This document shows, in pieces, positions 12,116-23,588 of a DNA stretch of 64,000 nt. The notes beneath the pieces are model-generated. The model ran no database searches. It was given only the letters and a program-made list of their open reading frames with translations, and was not told the origin of the DNA. The position numbers and the translations under genes were made by a program. Each line of letters opens with the position of its first letter. Position 1 is the stretch's first letter. Source of the DNA: Azadirachta indica (taxonomy: Eukaryota > Streptophyta > Magnoliopsida > Sapindales > Meliaceae); contig CM040443.1 of NCBI GenBank assembly GCA_022749755.1, positions 17,901,228-17,965,227 of the forward strand, read 5' to 3'.

Positions 12116-12742
12116 TGTTACAAAAAACCAGCCTTAGAAATAAAGTTCTAACACTAATATGATTAAATTAAGATTACGATCTAATAAAGATATTTGGTCT
12201 AACTAGATAATGAATGTAAAACATAAAAATAGTAAACAAAATAGGAGGCAAACAAGAATTACATGGTTCGACAAAATTATCTATGTCCACGGAGCAAACA
12301 CATGTAAGGTCTTTTAATTAGAAGCAAAAGATAGAATCTGTATAAAATTACTCTCTTCTCTTAAATTAGCTCCCTTCAGTTTCTCTCCCTCTTCTCCTTT
12401 ACCCTTAATACTCTAAGAGTATAGGGTTTTATAATACCCCTAAAAAATCCAAATTCAAGTAGGTTTGGTATTCTAATTCAGGTAGGTTTGGTATTCTCTT
12501 CAGGTTAGGATGACAACACTTCCTCAGGTTCTTGGGTACTCAAGTACCAGATTAAGTCCTCTTTAAATTAATATAACTACTCCACTTTAACTCCTTGGGT
12601 CCTCTAGTCATCGGGTTCTTAGATACTCGAATACCAAGATACCAGATTAAGTCCTTTCTAAGTTAAGATGACTACTTCACATTGACTCTTTGCGTCCTTA
12701 GGTCCTTAAGTTGTCAAAAATTTGAAGCATCTATTTTTCGCA
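12116..12742 (-). repeat. 5' LTR of the copia element
   Basis: 627 bp; on the minus strand it runs from tgcgaaaaatagatgcttc to ggttttttgtaaca, giving canonical TG...CA ends. It is shorter than the other LTR because fewer of the internal ggttctcgggtactt-type units are present. The related LTR at 23589-24306 belongs to the same family. Confidence 0.9.
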
Positions 12743-12747
12743 ACAAG

Positions 12748-13303
12748 CTTATATTTAAGCTATCCTGATACATCGAGATACCAAAAATATACAAGTTATG
12801 TTCACACATCTTAACTAGATCACTATGCAAACAAACTTGTTTAGAAAAGGCTAACAAAAATAACAAAAATCTTTTAGTGATGTAATATTTGTCTTCTTAA
12901 TCACTGTGTCTCTAACATCACTAAAACCCTGACAAGAATGGATGAGCAGTTTGATACAAAAAGGTAGTTTATATACAAATGTGAATTTTAGGAATTAAGA
13001 ATAAGTAAATTTTTAACTTAGAAACATATATTGATTTGCGATAATAAACTTAGAAAAGAATTATATAAGTAAGCTAAACTAAAAATAATACACGATTAAT
13101 AAAATAGATTCTAAAATAAAATTGTTATACTTCCAATGAATAACCAAAACAACTGAATCATTTAAACTTTGTTTTAAGCAAATGTTACTATGATGTGTTA
13201 CACTTAGTTTTGGGACATTACTCTTAGAGACTGCTGTCCCCGTTTCATTGGTTGAGACTTTTATTGTAGTACATTTCATCATTTTGGGGAATTAAGCATA
13301 ATT
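12748..13303. repeat. Module A continuation and helicase 3' flank
   Basis: From cttatatttaagct the sequence matches 17553 onward (same order of landmarks: agataccaaaaatata, cttgtttagaaaag, gacattactcttagagactg, cttttattgtag, ttaaatctttagtttaaaaagta). A stretch of about 330 bp (roughly 12870-13200) has no counterpart in block 2. No gene is supported here. Confidence 0.8.
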
Positions 13304-13895
13304 TTAAATCTTTAGTTTAAAAAGTAAGTTTTTTTCATCAAGCAATTCATCCAATTCATCGAGGTTTTTTTCGTCAAGCAATTCATCCACTTCATCGACC
13401 TCTTTCATGCCCTCTAATATTGCTTGGGCCAAATCCTGATCTTCATCAACATTAAAGAAATAATGATGAGCCTTAGCATCATGAACAAGCTTTCTCAATC
13501 AGATTTAGTACAAGTTAAAGTTCCTCCATTCCCCAAAATCCAAGGGCAATGCCTTAAACGTGTCAAACGGACGGTAGTTGTTCACCAAATATGCTAAAAA
13601 TAAACCAAACACAATGTATTCTAAGTTTTTAAGTATTACCTAGCCCTTGTAAGAGCAACATTAACTCTCTAAGGCTTGGATAAGAACCCAATTAATCCAC
13701 TACTGTTGGATCTTATAGCTGACAATATTATAATGTCCTCTTCTGCTCCTTGGAAACCATCAATGGACTTCAATTTCACAGAAAAGCCATCCTTCTTCTC
13801 ATATTGACTTCCAAGTTTTTCTTAAATTGTCACGACTTGACCAAAGTAAGGCGACACTATACCAATGCTAACCTTCTATTTTAAGCCTCTCCAAG
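13304..13895 (-). pseudogene. Helicase unit 1: 3' fragment of a SEN1/UPF1-like helicase
   Basis: Two minus-strand exons survive. The first (13895-13640) starts after an acceptor at 13896-13897 and encodes KVSIGIVSPYFGQV, then motif V-like [20 protein letters not shown] and motif VI-like RVNVALTRAR. The second (13552-13304), after an 87-bp intron, encodes WILGNGGTLT and a DEDQDLAQAILE tail ending LLFKLKI. It is broken: three in-frame stops in the first exon (one changes a family Gln to TAG) and a stop plus 2-bp loss in the second. A local duplication (DEVDELLDEKNL then DELDELLDEKNL) lengthens the tail. All upstream exons are absent from this copy. Family: superfamily 1B RNA/DNA helicases of the SEN1/MAA3/TRANK1-like group in plants. 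Confidence 0.9.
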
Positions 13896-14399
13896 CTGCA
13901 TATTATAGATTACAAGGATATGAAAACGGAGACGTATTATTATTAATCATAATTATCCGTGGCAACTAGATAAAATGAAAGACTTCACCTTAATAGACAT
14001 TTTTCAATAGACTATGATATGAAGAGCAAAAATTCACTCTATGCCTTAGTTTGCCAAAAGATGTAGATTTTGTTGATGGACACACATACCACTTCCTCAG
14101 TGATGGAGCTAGAATGCTCACACTATTTCATAGAAATCATTTTTATGAGCTTTTATGTAAGAATATTGGGTAATTATTTGTGAGATTTTCTCATTAATTG
14201 TCTTCTTGTTAGTTACATATTTTCTCTTATGTTAGATGATCTTAACAGAATTTAGATGAACTCATTTTATGATTTGAACAGAACCTATATGAGGTTCTTT
14301 TGAATGATCTGAACAGAACTTGTTTGACCTCATTTTGGATGAACTGAATTGCCTTTTAGGTCAGGTTTAACACTCAGATTAAGCCAACTAAAAACCCTC
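13896..14399. other. No gene; boundary between blocks 1 and 2
   Basis: The start looks like a helicase intron remnant next to the acceptor. From about 14220 a short motif resembling gatctgaacagaacttgtttgacctcatt occurs about three times at ~50-bp spacing (14230-14350). Nothing coding is visible. Confidence 0.6.
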
Positions 14400-17300
14400 C
14401 AACAATATGTAAATATATAACGTTAGATTTTCACGTGCAAACAATTTCTCACTAGAATTGGTATTACAAAGGAAACATTAAAAAAATGTAGTTATTACTC
14501 CATGCCACTTGCCATTCTTATCAATTTGAGGAACAAAATGGGAATGAAGTTAATGTGAAGAACAAAATGGGAACAAAGTTATATGAGCCCATAACTTTAA
14601 GGAACTCTAAAGTGGTCCATGATTTTTTGAGAACCAAAGGGTCCCAAGTAGAAATACTTTTATTCTTCGAAAATCAATTTTATAATTGAAAAAATAATAA
14701 TTTACTTGTCAGTTGAGAAGGACAATAGTCCTCATCTTTTACCTTTCCTCGTACATGCTTTGTTCATATTAACTTTACAAAATTCAACTTATTTCACTAT
14801 AAAAATTTCTCTTTCAAGCAATAATACAATATAAAACATTCTTTTATCTTGAGGGATCACAAGAATATGGTCAGCACATGAACTTTAAAAATTTGAAGGT
14901 TAAATTTGGTTTAGGGTTTGATAGATTTTGAGTCAAAAGTTAGTGAAAAAGTAGTTCAAAAATCGCTCACAATCAAGAGAGACGAAATTCAAAAGCCAAG
15001 CACAGTACAAAGCCAAAAATAAATAAATAAATAGTAAAGAGGGAAAGATACTTTGAAAAAAAAAAAAAAAGGAAGCAAGATACTTTTTTAACTTTTTCTT
15101 TGAATTATTTATGTTGTTCAATTCCTCTTTCAGAATATTATTTTTACCATATCATATTCAGAAAACAATAAACTTCATTTAACTTATTATTTTAATATAA
15201 CATTTAAAATTCAAATTATATTTATTATTTATTAGTTTATTAATTAATTAATTTTTTTTTTTTGTTTCTAAAATATAAATTTAAAATTTAAAATTTACAA
15301 GAACCTATGACTATTAGATATAACATGAATAATTTTTTAATATAAGTTATTTTGATTTTGTGATATATTTTTATTACTATTATCTTCTCTCATGACTTAT
15401 ACATAACTTTTACTATTATCAACTTCTCTTATGACTTATGCACAACTTTCAAATCACTTATAATACAACTTACTTTTTTGATAGATATAACAGTTTTATT
15501 TTATCTCTTCTTTGAATTTTTTTTTTATTAATAACCAAGTCTTTTGGATGCTATTGTAGAACAAAATTAATGATGTAATAAAAATTATCTATAAACAATT
15601 AAATATTCAAGTTAATAACTCATTTTTTATTAGAATAATTTTTTAGAGTATATATTACATGATATATATACTAATTTATTGTTTATGCTACAAATTATTA
15701 AGGATCAGTTTGGGATTATTGCAAATTTTAAAATAATATGTTTCTGTTGTATTGTAAAAATAATCATTTTTGAAAAGAATCACTTTAGCGTTTGGTAAAT
15801 TTTATTTCATAAAAGTGTTACAAATTTAAAAAAAAAATTTGTGAATTTGGTAAATTTTATTTTTAAAATGTTGTAGTGATCCTAATTATCAAAATATACA
15901 TTGTAAATAGTGATGAATGAAATTGAAGTCTAGATAAGTATTTGTTTATAAATATATATATAAACAAATTCATTTCTTAGTTTATTGTCTCATTGTTATA
16001 TTATGTGCATTATTTTTCTTATGGTAATGTAATCATATTAATATCTATTTGTTCCATATCTAAATAGTTGTTATGTAGATAAAAATAGATTCGTTAGTAA
16101 TACTGTAAGAAGATAATGTGCCTACAAAGACGAGGAAATCAAGGGGTACAACTTTTGTACCTGAAATTGTTAAAGGAAAGAGTGAGGGAAGAAGTTTTAC
16201 GTTCAGTTACAGCCATTGGACAAGATGAGATCACGATTGATTAATATGATGGGTGTTTTGTCATGTTCCATGGTGCCTATTGTCTGTGAAAGTTACATAA
16301 AAGTGCCAAAGGAAATCAAAGAAATGCTGTCAAAATGTATTATGGTAAGCAAACTTTATATGTCTTCATGTGTAGAAATTTTAAAGACCCCTTATGCCTA
16401 AATGAGGATGCATGAAAGACTGAAATGTAATCTCACAGTATATGTAAAGCGAAGAAATGATGATCTTAATCTCCCTAGGTATCCACCAATAAATATTTTA
16501 TTGAACCAGAATATTGGGAGCAATCTTTTTCAAGACAGATTATCATAGGAGTTTATGATATGGTAGTCATCTTTATGTTTTGGAAAGGAAAATTTTCAAA
16601 CAGTAATATGATCATAATTATAAACATTATTAAATAATAATTTATATTTTTCAATATAATTAATCTTTTCATATGTACTTTCATATATATATTTTTTAAT
16701 TTTCTAAAAAAGAAAGTTACACTCAAAAAGAGATTGATGAGATTAGATGTGAATGGGTTATGTATACATAGCAACTTTGGATTAGACCACCCATTTTTAT
16801 TAAAAGTTTAATAAAAAAATTTTTGATTGCTTATTGAATTTTGTGAATTGAGTGAAAGTGGATGATTCATATTTTTGACTCCAAAAGTTTTCTAAAATGT
16901 TCTAGTTAAAAAAAAAATGTAAATAAAAGATTTCATTAAATTGAATTTAGGTCCATAAATATAAAAAATAGTCAAAATTATTTATCTCTTACAATTCAAA
17001 AATTCAGAATTTGAATTGATGTTCATTTGAATTGATTTCTCCTAAATTGCATTTATTTATACTACAAGTTTCATTTCAATTGGAATATAGTGATTCACTA
17101 TATGCGAGGATCCTTACTGAGTATCCATGGCTGAATGGTAAAAATGCCCAACTCATAATTGACAAAGTCATAGGTCCAATTCCCTTGTAGGATGCATGCT
17201 AGTGAGACCCTCCAATAAGTCTGTGGGAATTGGCTTTGTAAATCTGACTTGGTTTTCTTTCCTACATCACAAAAACAACCTTAATATAACCATATTATCT

Positions 17301-17640
17301 ATAACACCCTGAATTCTAGAAAAATTTTCATCAAATTCGATCATAATTTGTACTTATGCCAAATTTAAACTTGAAAATTTTAAACTTTTGAGCATCTTAA
17401 ATATAATTTCAACAACTACAATCTTATCACCACAACAACATCAACAAGATTTAGGCTTCAGTCAAATATTTACTAAACTATAAAAATTATACAAAATTTA
17501 TAAACATTACAATAACATGACGTGCTATAAAAAGTTGAAATCTCTAATACAAGCTTATATTTAAGCTACCAAGATACATCAAGATACCAAAAATATAAAA
17601 GCCATGTTCACAAGTCTTCACTACATCAATATGCAACTTG
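14400..17640 (+). repeat. Module B: second copy of the non-coding module
   Basis: Direct-orientation paralogue of module A, starting at gtaaatatataacgtt (matching about 5470). It lacks the ~320-bp insertion at 7416-7740 and the copia element, so it shows the older, uninterrupted state. It diverges more from A and D than those do from each other; for example the gttaaatttggt region lacks the tactgtttggtagattttac segment both others share. No gene is supported. Confidence 0.9.
17121..17256 (+). pseudogene. trnI-CAU: Plastid-derived trnI-CAU fossil in module B (NUPT)
   Basis: The segment gtatccatggctgaatgg to ggatgca matches plastid trnI-CAU more closely than the module A copy, including gcccaactcataatt around the CAU anticodon. 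Plastid 3' flank continues (gaccctccaataagtct, then gaattggctttgta). Stem mismatches and the foreign context argue against function. Finding the same fragment at the same place in both modules shows the plastid DNA arrived before the A/B duplication. Confidence 0.85.
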
Positions 17641-17775
17641 TTTAGAAAAGTCTAACAAAAATAACTAAAATCTTTTAGTTTTGAGACATTAATCTTAGAG
17701 ACTATTGTCCACATTTCTTCGTTTGCAGACCTTTATTGTAGGACATTTCATCTTTTTGGGGCATTAAGCATACTT

Positions 17776-17989
17776 TTAAATCTTTAGTTTAAAAAGTATG
17801 CTTTTCCCGTCAAGCAATTCATCCAATTCATCCAGCTCTTTCTTGACCTTTAATATTGCCTTGGCCAAATCCTCATCTTCATCAGCATTAAAGAAACAAT
17901 GACGAGCCTTAGCATCACAGACTAAGGTTTTCCAAACAGATTCAGTATGAGTTAAAGTTCCTTCATCCCCCAAAACCCAAAGACAGTGC
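17776..17989 (-). CDS. Helicase unit 2, exon 5 (C-terminal tail)
   Basis: After acceptor ttgtag at 17990 it reads HCLWVLGDEGTLTHTESVWK and DAKARHCFFNADEDEDLAKA, then an ELDELDELLDG helix and a stop after LFKLKI. HCLW(I/V)LGN and the FNADED(E/K) stretch are hallmarks of the C-terminal end of this helicase family. Its own frame is open, but the preceding deletion would feed it out of frame. Confidence 0.87.
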
Positions 17990-18077
17990 CTACAATGTGT
18001 CAAATGGACAGTAGTTATTCACCATAGATGTTAAAAAATAATCCAAACACAATGCATTCTAAGATTTTGAGAATTAC

Positions 18078-18396
18078 CTAGCCCTTCTCTATAGCCCTTC
18101 ATCACTGCAGATACCTCAACCATATTTCTATAGCTTTTGTTAACAAGCTCTTCTCTTCCACCAGATATATTGATGAATGAATAAGGACCATACATTGGCT
18201 CCGGTAAATAGTGTTTTTCATAGCTTCCTTTTTTAACATTTGGCGCATCAACAATCTTTTTGTCATAGAAGTACGAGTTTGGAAAGAAGCTAATGGATGG
18301 ATGCATTCTGTACTGCATACTGAGTAAGTGTCTTGGGTGCCCCAAACAGCTCAACCTGTCAAACAAACTTCTACCAAAACAAGCTTCACCAGAAAC
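18078..18396 (-). CDS. Helicase unit 2, exon 4 (with motif V-VI deletion)
   Basis: Encodes VSGEACFGRSLFDRL, LLSMQYRMHPSISFFPN (motif IV region), APNVKKGSYEKHYL and YRNMVEVSAV. It then jumps to GYREGL and the donor tag|gtaattc. That last stretch is clearly the end of the exon encoding motif VI in unit 1 (gggctag|gtaatac). About 90 residues, including the motifs IDGFQG and VALTRAR, have been deleted between them, leaving the reading frame out of phase with exon 5. Confidence 0.85.
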
Positions 18397-18554
18397 CTGA
18401 TTGAAAGAATAAAGGATAAAAGAAAATTGAATAAGAGAAGAAGCAAAAATAAAAATGTATAGCAATAAAAATATTCGAACTCAAGTTCAAACATCAGAAG
18501 GTGGGAATGCAAAGGAGAAAAAGGAAAGAACATGTCCAAATACCAACAACGTAC

Positions 18555-19768
18555 ACTGCTTTCAATCAACGCTGGCAATTGACAGTTATCACCAATGAGA
18601 ATAGCATGCTTTATATTCCGGAGCTGTAGAGGGATGGTTGACTCGCTCTCTTTCAGCTGTGCAGCTTCATCGATGACCAGAAACTTCAGTGGCTCCATTG
18701 CAACTGAATGCAGCTTAAAAGAACTAGAAGCAGTGGAAAGGAGTAAGGAAGCCTTTTTAAGACAGAAATCCTTAAGAGATTCTTTGCTCATAGCACTTGG
18801 AAGGACAAGATCATTAAAAGAACTCAGAAGATTTCTTAAAACATAAAGACATTCTCTTCTTCCCTGGTGCAAGTGCAACAGGTACTTTTTAACCCAGAAT
18901 CCGGGAGAGAAATTTTCAACTGCTGGATAAGAAAAAAGTTCCTCAATTCATCAGAAAACACACAGTCTTGAAACAATAATGTTTCCAAAGAATCAAGTAA
19001 ATTTATGAGGGCTCCCATGTCTTGAAAATTATTTTCTAAAATGTAACTTTTGGGTATATGAGTGCACAAGTTAAAAATGCATTTCCTAAGTGGAGTTGCA
19101 GTGCATTTAAATCCTTCTCTCATAAACTGAAGAAAACGCTTGCTCCCATAAATTTCCTTCCTGCACTCTCTCTCTTTGATCTGATATTTATTACCATCTC
19201 CCTCCTTCATCAATTCCTTTTTCAAAAAGCTATGGTATTGAGAAACACAATCCTCCAGAAAATGTATCATGGAAACGAAGCAATGCCTCCAACCAGTGAG
19301 CGGTGCAAAGCACTCTGCCAGACTCTTAATACGATAGTCCAAATATATCTCTTCAATTCCTGCATCGACTTTGAGTCGTTCATTATTTCCAAATAAAAGA
19401 ATCTCTCCCAACGGATAAAACAGAGTATGTCCACAAGAATCTCTTTCAACTGATTCTTTCACTAATGTTAGAACGCGAGAGGCCACTTCTTTAATTGCAA
19501 CATTTGTTGGAGCACAAACAAGTGTTCTGCAATTCATTTTCAATAGAAGAAAGACCAGCATGCCAACAGTTTTAGTTTTTCCTGTCCCAGGGGGACCCCA
19601 TATAAGGTCAACAGTGGCCTTGTGGTCGAGATCGCAACGCATTCTACCAAGACAAGAATAAACAGCCTCCAGTTGTGAATCATTCAGGACAGATGATAAT
19701 CGATGACCAGATATCTCATCCCAGATCCGCTCACTATTCACGGGATAGAGTTCACATTCTTTCTCAGC
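18555..19768 (-). CDS. Helicase unit 2, exon 3 (ATPase core)
   Basis: Encodes LNDSQLEAV (Q-motif-like), the P-loop GPPGTGKTKT near residue 45 of the exon, CAPTNVAIKEVASRVL (motif Ia), a long family-specific insert, STASSSFKLH (motif Ic-like), FLVIDEAAQLKESE (motif II) and ILIGDNCQLPALI (motif III). All catalytic residues for ATP binding are present. A frame change near 18900 separates ISLPDSG from LHLHQGRRECLYVLR. The exon ends at donor gtacgt, giving the family-typical join IESS to VSGEA. Confidence 0.9.
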
Positions 19769-19940
19769 CTGACACTTGAAATGAAAATTCCAATTAAAAT
19801 CTCAACAGTTAAGTGTCAGAAAGCAACAATATATTCAACTATGAAACCTTTGTGACTGATACAAAAGAAAATCTAATGCTACTCTATGGTATGAAGGAAA
19901 AGAAAATCTGAAAAATAGAAATCATCCATGAAACACTTAC

Positions 19941-20482
19941 CAACGCATCGGTGCATAAAATTTCCTTGATAACCCTTAAATTTCCACACCTACACAATGA
20001 GATCCATATTCTTCGTTTAGGAGTATATTCGACAAGAAAATCACATGCAGAGATTTCCTGTTATCATCGACTCGGAGGTCTTTACCGACCTTCACTTTGA
20101 ACCAACGTGAAGTAGTATCAGTTTCATCCTCATCCTGTGGGACTTTTATGACTGATGCAAAAGTCCACACCCTTCCTACCCTTTGCAAATCATCAGCGGT
20201 TTCAGGCTTAGAATCTGCCAGGACTAAAATATCCCCAGGCAATGTTTTGTGTGGTTCTTTCCCACTATTACTGAATCTGTTCTTCCAGTTGTTAACCTTA
20301 ACATCATATAACTTTGTTCCATATGGCTTGGATTTCTCAAAAGCAACTACTTCAGCGAAAGGTGCTCTTGAAATTGTTTCCATGCTTGAAAACAGTTGTG
20401 CTCGTGTTTCTTCCAGTAAAGGAAAAAAAAATGACCCAAAATATTGCCCAACAGATTGAAATGATAATGGAATTTTTTCCAC
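19941..20482 (-). CDS. Helicase unit 2, exon 2 (frameshifted near its end)
   Basis: Begins after ctttgtag with VEKIPLSFQSVGQYFGSFFF and carries EETRAQL, FAEVVAFEKSKPYG, LPGDILVLADSKPETADDLQ and WFKVKV motifs, the conserved pre-ATPase domain of the family. Near 20020 the frame changes; the family-typical continuation RRIWISL ... GNLRVIKEILCTDAL is in the next frame, ending at the consensus donor gtaagt (19940-19935). The simplest reading is loss of one base. Confidence 0.87.
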
Positions 20483-20933
20483 CTACAAAGGTGAAACAGT
20501 GATTCAGTTCAGAATATAGCTAATCTGATCTCAGGACAATATCAGTCATTTCAACATGGAAAGCATACTGAAAATTAATATATAATTGAAAGAGAAATGC
20601 TAGACGCACTAATCACAGCATCAAACAAACTGCCAATTCAGAGTACCAACCATAAAAAGTCAACCAACTTATCAACAAAATAATGAATTTGAATTCTCTC
20701 ATGATCATGATCTTCGATCATATCAAGTCCCAACGTCGAAAACTACGAATCTTTATAGAGCAGAATTTTGGCCCTTTTGAAAAATGATATAAACTATAGA
20801 CGTTAGAATTGGCAAGTAGTGTATAAAAACCAAGAAGGATTGACCTTGTAAGCGTACTAATTTACTAATTTAATCGTAATAAATAATTGAAAAAGCTGTA
20901 AAAGAAAAGGTGAAAATGGAGAAGAAAACAAAC

Positions 20934-21059
20934 CTTTTCCTTAAAAAGATTATTATTAAATATATCCTCAAGAGTCCAAGAAAACAAAATATCGGTGAAA
21001 CCATAGTCGTTTGGAGCAGCTTTCTTCTTGCTACTACTACTACCTTCACTTTCCATCAT
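20934..21059 (-). CDS. Helicase unit 2, exon 1
   Basis: 42 codons, starting MMESEGSSSS and ending NNNLFKEK, then the donor gtttgt. The DYGFTDILFSWTLEDIF core is the typical N-terminus of this plant helicase family. Unit 3 has the paralogous exon at 32740-32874 with seven serines in place of four. The start is chosen because the same ATGATGG pair opens both copies, whereas the sequence upstream is out of frame between them. Confidence 0.88.
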
Positions 21060-21330
21060 TTCTTCTTTGTATCTCTATCAATCTGCATAACAATAATGAA
21101 ATAACAAATCACACTGTTAAATACCCAAATTGCTAAAAGAGAATGAAGTTACTTAAGTGCAAAGAAACCCGCAAATGCAATCCAACGAAGGAAAGGAGGA
21201 ATCTAATAGTACAAAGACACGCATCAAATCGCCATAAACACATGCAATGCCATCTCCAACTGGGCCCACTCGACCGATCTCGTCTAAAAGGGAGGTCTTC
21301 GTCACTTGACTTCATTCAGTTTTCTCGTTT
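21060..21330 (-). promoter_or_regulatory. Shared 5' region upstream of helicase units 2 and 3
   Basis: The sequence just upstream of exon 1 (minus strand gattgatagagatacaaaga, then aatcacactgttaaataccc on the plus strand, and tgcaatccaacgaaggaa) is conserved with 32440-32739 in inverted orientation. It is therefore the ancestral 5' UTR/promoter region. No clear TATA box can be assigned. Confidence 0.6.
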
Positions 21331-23588
21331 TGGTTTTTTGCATTTTTTTTAATTTTCAACCATCATTTCTACTACTTTTGCTTTGAAAATACCATTTCCC
21401 ATTACAGGATGATGACTGTTCCTCTTCACTTTAGGCATGAAAGTAAATAAATATAACTCGTTGAAGAAGATTTCGAAACCCGCAAGAGTGAGTCATAGTG
21501 CTTTCATTTTCTTACCGACGGTCAGTATTATTACAAACAGTGGAAGAGAATACTGCTTTATAGAATCAATCAAATTTTTATTATTATTTTGAGATGAAGA
21601 AACGTTTGACAAAGAAAGTTGTTCGGATTATACAATGTAAAATATCGTTGACCCAAGTTTGTTTTTCCCACCCAAAATCAAGAGATTTTTAATTATTAAT
21701 TAAAAAATTTACGAAAATGTCCTAAACTAAAAAAAATTTTAAAAATATGTAACAATAACTTTTAATTTTAATACTATTGAAAAGTTGATAAATGCACGAT
21801 TTTATCGTCCATCAAATAAGCCCAATCTTTTATCCCAAGCTCATAATTTTCATTCTCTAAATAAACTCTAAATTCTCATTCTTGATTTTGCCAATATCAA
21901 AATCTAATTTCACAAATCTAATAATAATTTCTCAGAAAATTAGAGTTTTTCTAATATTACACTATATTATTTTATGTAAAATATTATTTGAAGGTTGTAT
22001 TGAGGTTTGAGGTGATATAAAACTAGTTACTATTGCAGTCAAGACTAAGTATCGATCAGTCGACATTGAGTGCCTCCTAGTCGAGATTGAGTGTCAAGCA
22101 ATCAACAATGAGTCTCGATTGATCGAGATGAGTTTCCATCTCAGTTATTTAACCTTTAATTTATATGTCATCAAATTAATCTATTACTAAAATTTTTAAT
22201 CTTTATTTAGTTCTTATGTTATTTAATATCCATTACAAAGATTTTCAATTGATCATTTCTTCCAACAAAATTAGGGTTAATTGGAATAAAATTAGGGATA
22301 AGAGACTCCGATTATTTGATTAGAAGGATAAAATCATCTATTCATCTGATTCTGAATAATTTTAAAATTAAAAGTTATTGATAAGGATTTTTGAAATTCT
22401 CTTTTTAGTTATGAATATTTTCATAAATTTTTCTTATTAATTTGATATATTCATCGAAAAAATAAAAGCATATCTAAAAGATGATGGTTCACAAAAGGAT
22501 AATAAACATGTCCACCCCCTTAACTTTAGTATTATAAGAAATTAGAACATGATTGTTCAACTGTAATAATTTAGTCATGACACAAATTCAATAAAATTTA
22601 AAAATAGTAAAAATAATAGATAATCTATATGTATATCACATGTTTAATTAATAAGTGGTATCCATAGTTAAGATTCTAATTGACCAATTCATTTAAAACA
22701 CGTTTAATTAAACAAATAATTATATTGTGTCCATTTGTTTGTAAGATGAAATCATTTAAAATTAGTTTAATTTCTATTTTTTATTTACTAAATGATAGTT
22801 TGCCAAACTAATTTTATGTTCTTGTACTGTTTTTAAATAATATTAAAATTTTGATTTAAATTAAATTTTATATTAAAATGAAATTAATTAGGTTCTTTTT
22901 TAATCATACTAAATATTTTAATAGTATCTATCCATGTTAAATGGATCAATCATGTTTATTTGTGTCACAATATAAATATATATATTTAACTAAATGTGTC
23001 ACATCATATCATAATATTAGCATAACTCATTTATCAATCATATCTAACTATATTATATTGTATTTCTTGTTTCATAAATGGTTGACACGATTAGATGCAA
23101 TTAATAAATGAATCTTATCTGTGTTTTAAATTCTGAAACAATTATAAATTGATTGAATTCATGTGTGACTCAAAATTTTATTTCACCTATTTATAATAAG
23201 ATATAAATAAAAAATATCAGCACAAATTGCCACAACTACTTCCTTTCATTCTCTTTTTTTATCTTGCTTTTAATATTGTTGTGGGTGAATTTTACTCAAG
23301 CAACATGATAAATTTTGATTGGTTGAATGTCTGAACAAGCTTCACAATATACTCATGGGCTTTGAGTTATAAAGAATAAGGCTCATCATATCTCTTGGAT
23401 CTCACTTGATGGCCTGAGAGTTATGATATTACAACTTTAGAAGATTAGCTTAAATAAACGTACGGATCAGTTACCGTTGCTAATGCTATTGTCATATACT
23501 TAACAAAGCACAATACTCAATCTATAAGTCCACAATATGTGTAAGAGTAACATAATCTTAGTATTAATGCAAAAGAATACAAAGGATA
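21331..23588. other. AT-rich intergenic sequence, no gene seen
   Basis: No coding signature or known repeat is recognised. A short stretch at 22045-22135 repeats a tcgacattgagtg / tcgagattgagtg / tcaacaatgagtctcga motif with small dyads. The remainder is low-complexity AT-rich sequence. Confidence 0.6.

Larger units (their letters stand above)
8977..12742 (-). mobile_element. Ty1/copia LTR retrotransposon, shortened, inserted in module A
   Basis: Both LTRs (8977-9694 and 12116-12742) are present, and the element is flanked by the 5-bp target duplication acaag (8972-8976 and 12743-12747). Removing it restores module A to the continuous sequence seen in module B (acaagcttatatttaagc). Coding is on the minus strand: gag near the right LTR, reverse transcriptase and RNase H near the left LTR. 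The 2.4-kb interior is about half the usual size for copia, with the protease and integrase regions largely missing or unrecognisable, and every frame is interrupted. A primer-binding site reading ttggtatcaaaacc on the minus strand abuts the right LTR. Confidence 0.92.
17776..21059 (-). pseudogene. Helicase unit 2: near full-length broken SEN1/UPF1-like SF1 helicase
   Basis: Five minus-strand exons follow GT-AG rules: 21059-20934, 20482-19941, 19768-18555, 18396-18078 and 17989-17776 (introns 451, 172, 158 and 88 bp). The product order is an N-terminal SWTLEDIF region, a beta-rich domain, Walker A GPPGTGKTKT, Walker B region VIDEAAQL, motif III GDNCQLPA, QYRMHPSI, then the HCLWVLG tail. Known members of this plant family are nucleic-acid helicases, probably nuclear. 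It is not intact: a 1-nt frameshift near 20020, another near 18900, and an in-exon deletion that removes motifs V and VI (kept in unit 1) and shifts the frame into exon 5. The tail stops at LFKLKI in both units 1 and 2, shorter than usual relatives, so that truncation predates duplication. Sequencing error could explain one frameshift but not all three lesions. Confidence 0.9.

Noticed and set aside
18595..20502. Plus-strand frames opposite the helicase exons
   Set aside because: Antisense shadows of the helicase coding exons, which carry clear family motifs on the minus strand.
17776..21059. Intact helicase gene with unusual splicing
   Set aside because: Two frame changes inside exons plus loss of motifs V and VI out of frame cannot be rescued by a simple alternative splice.
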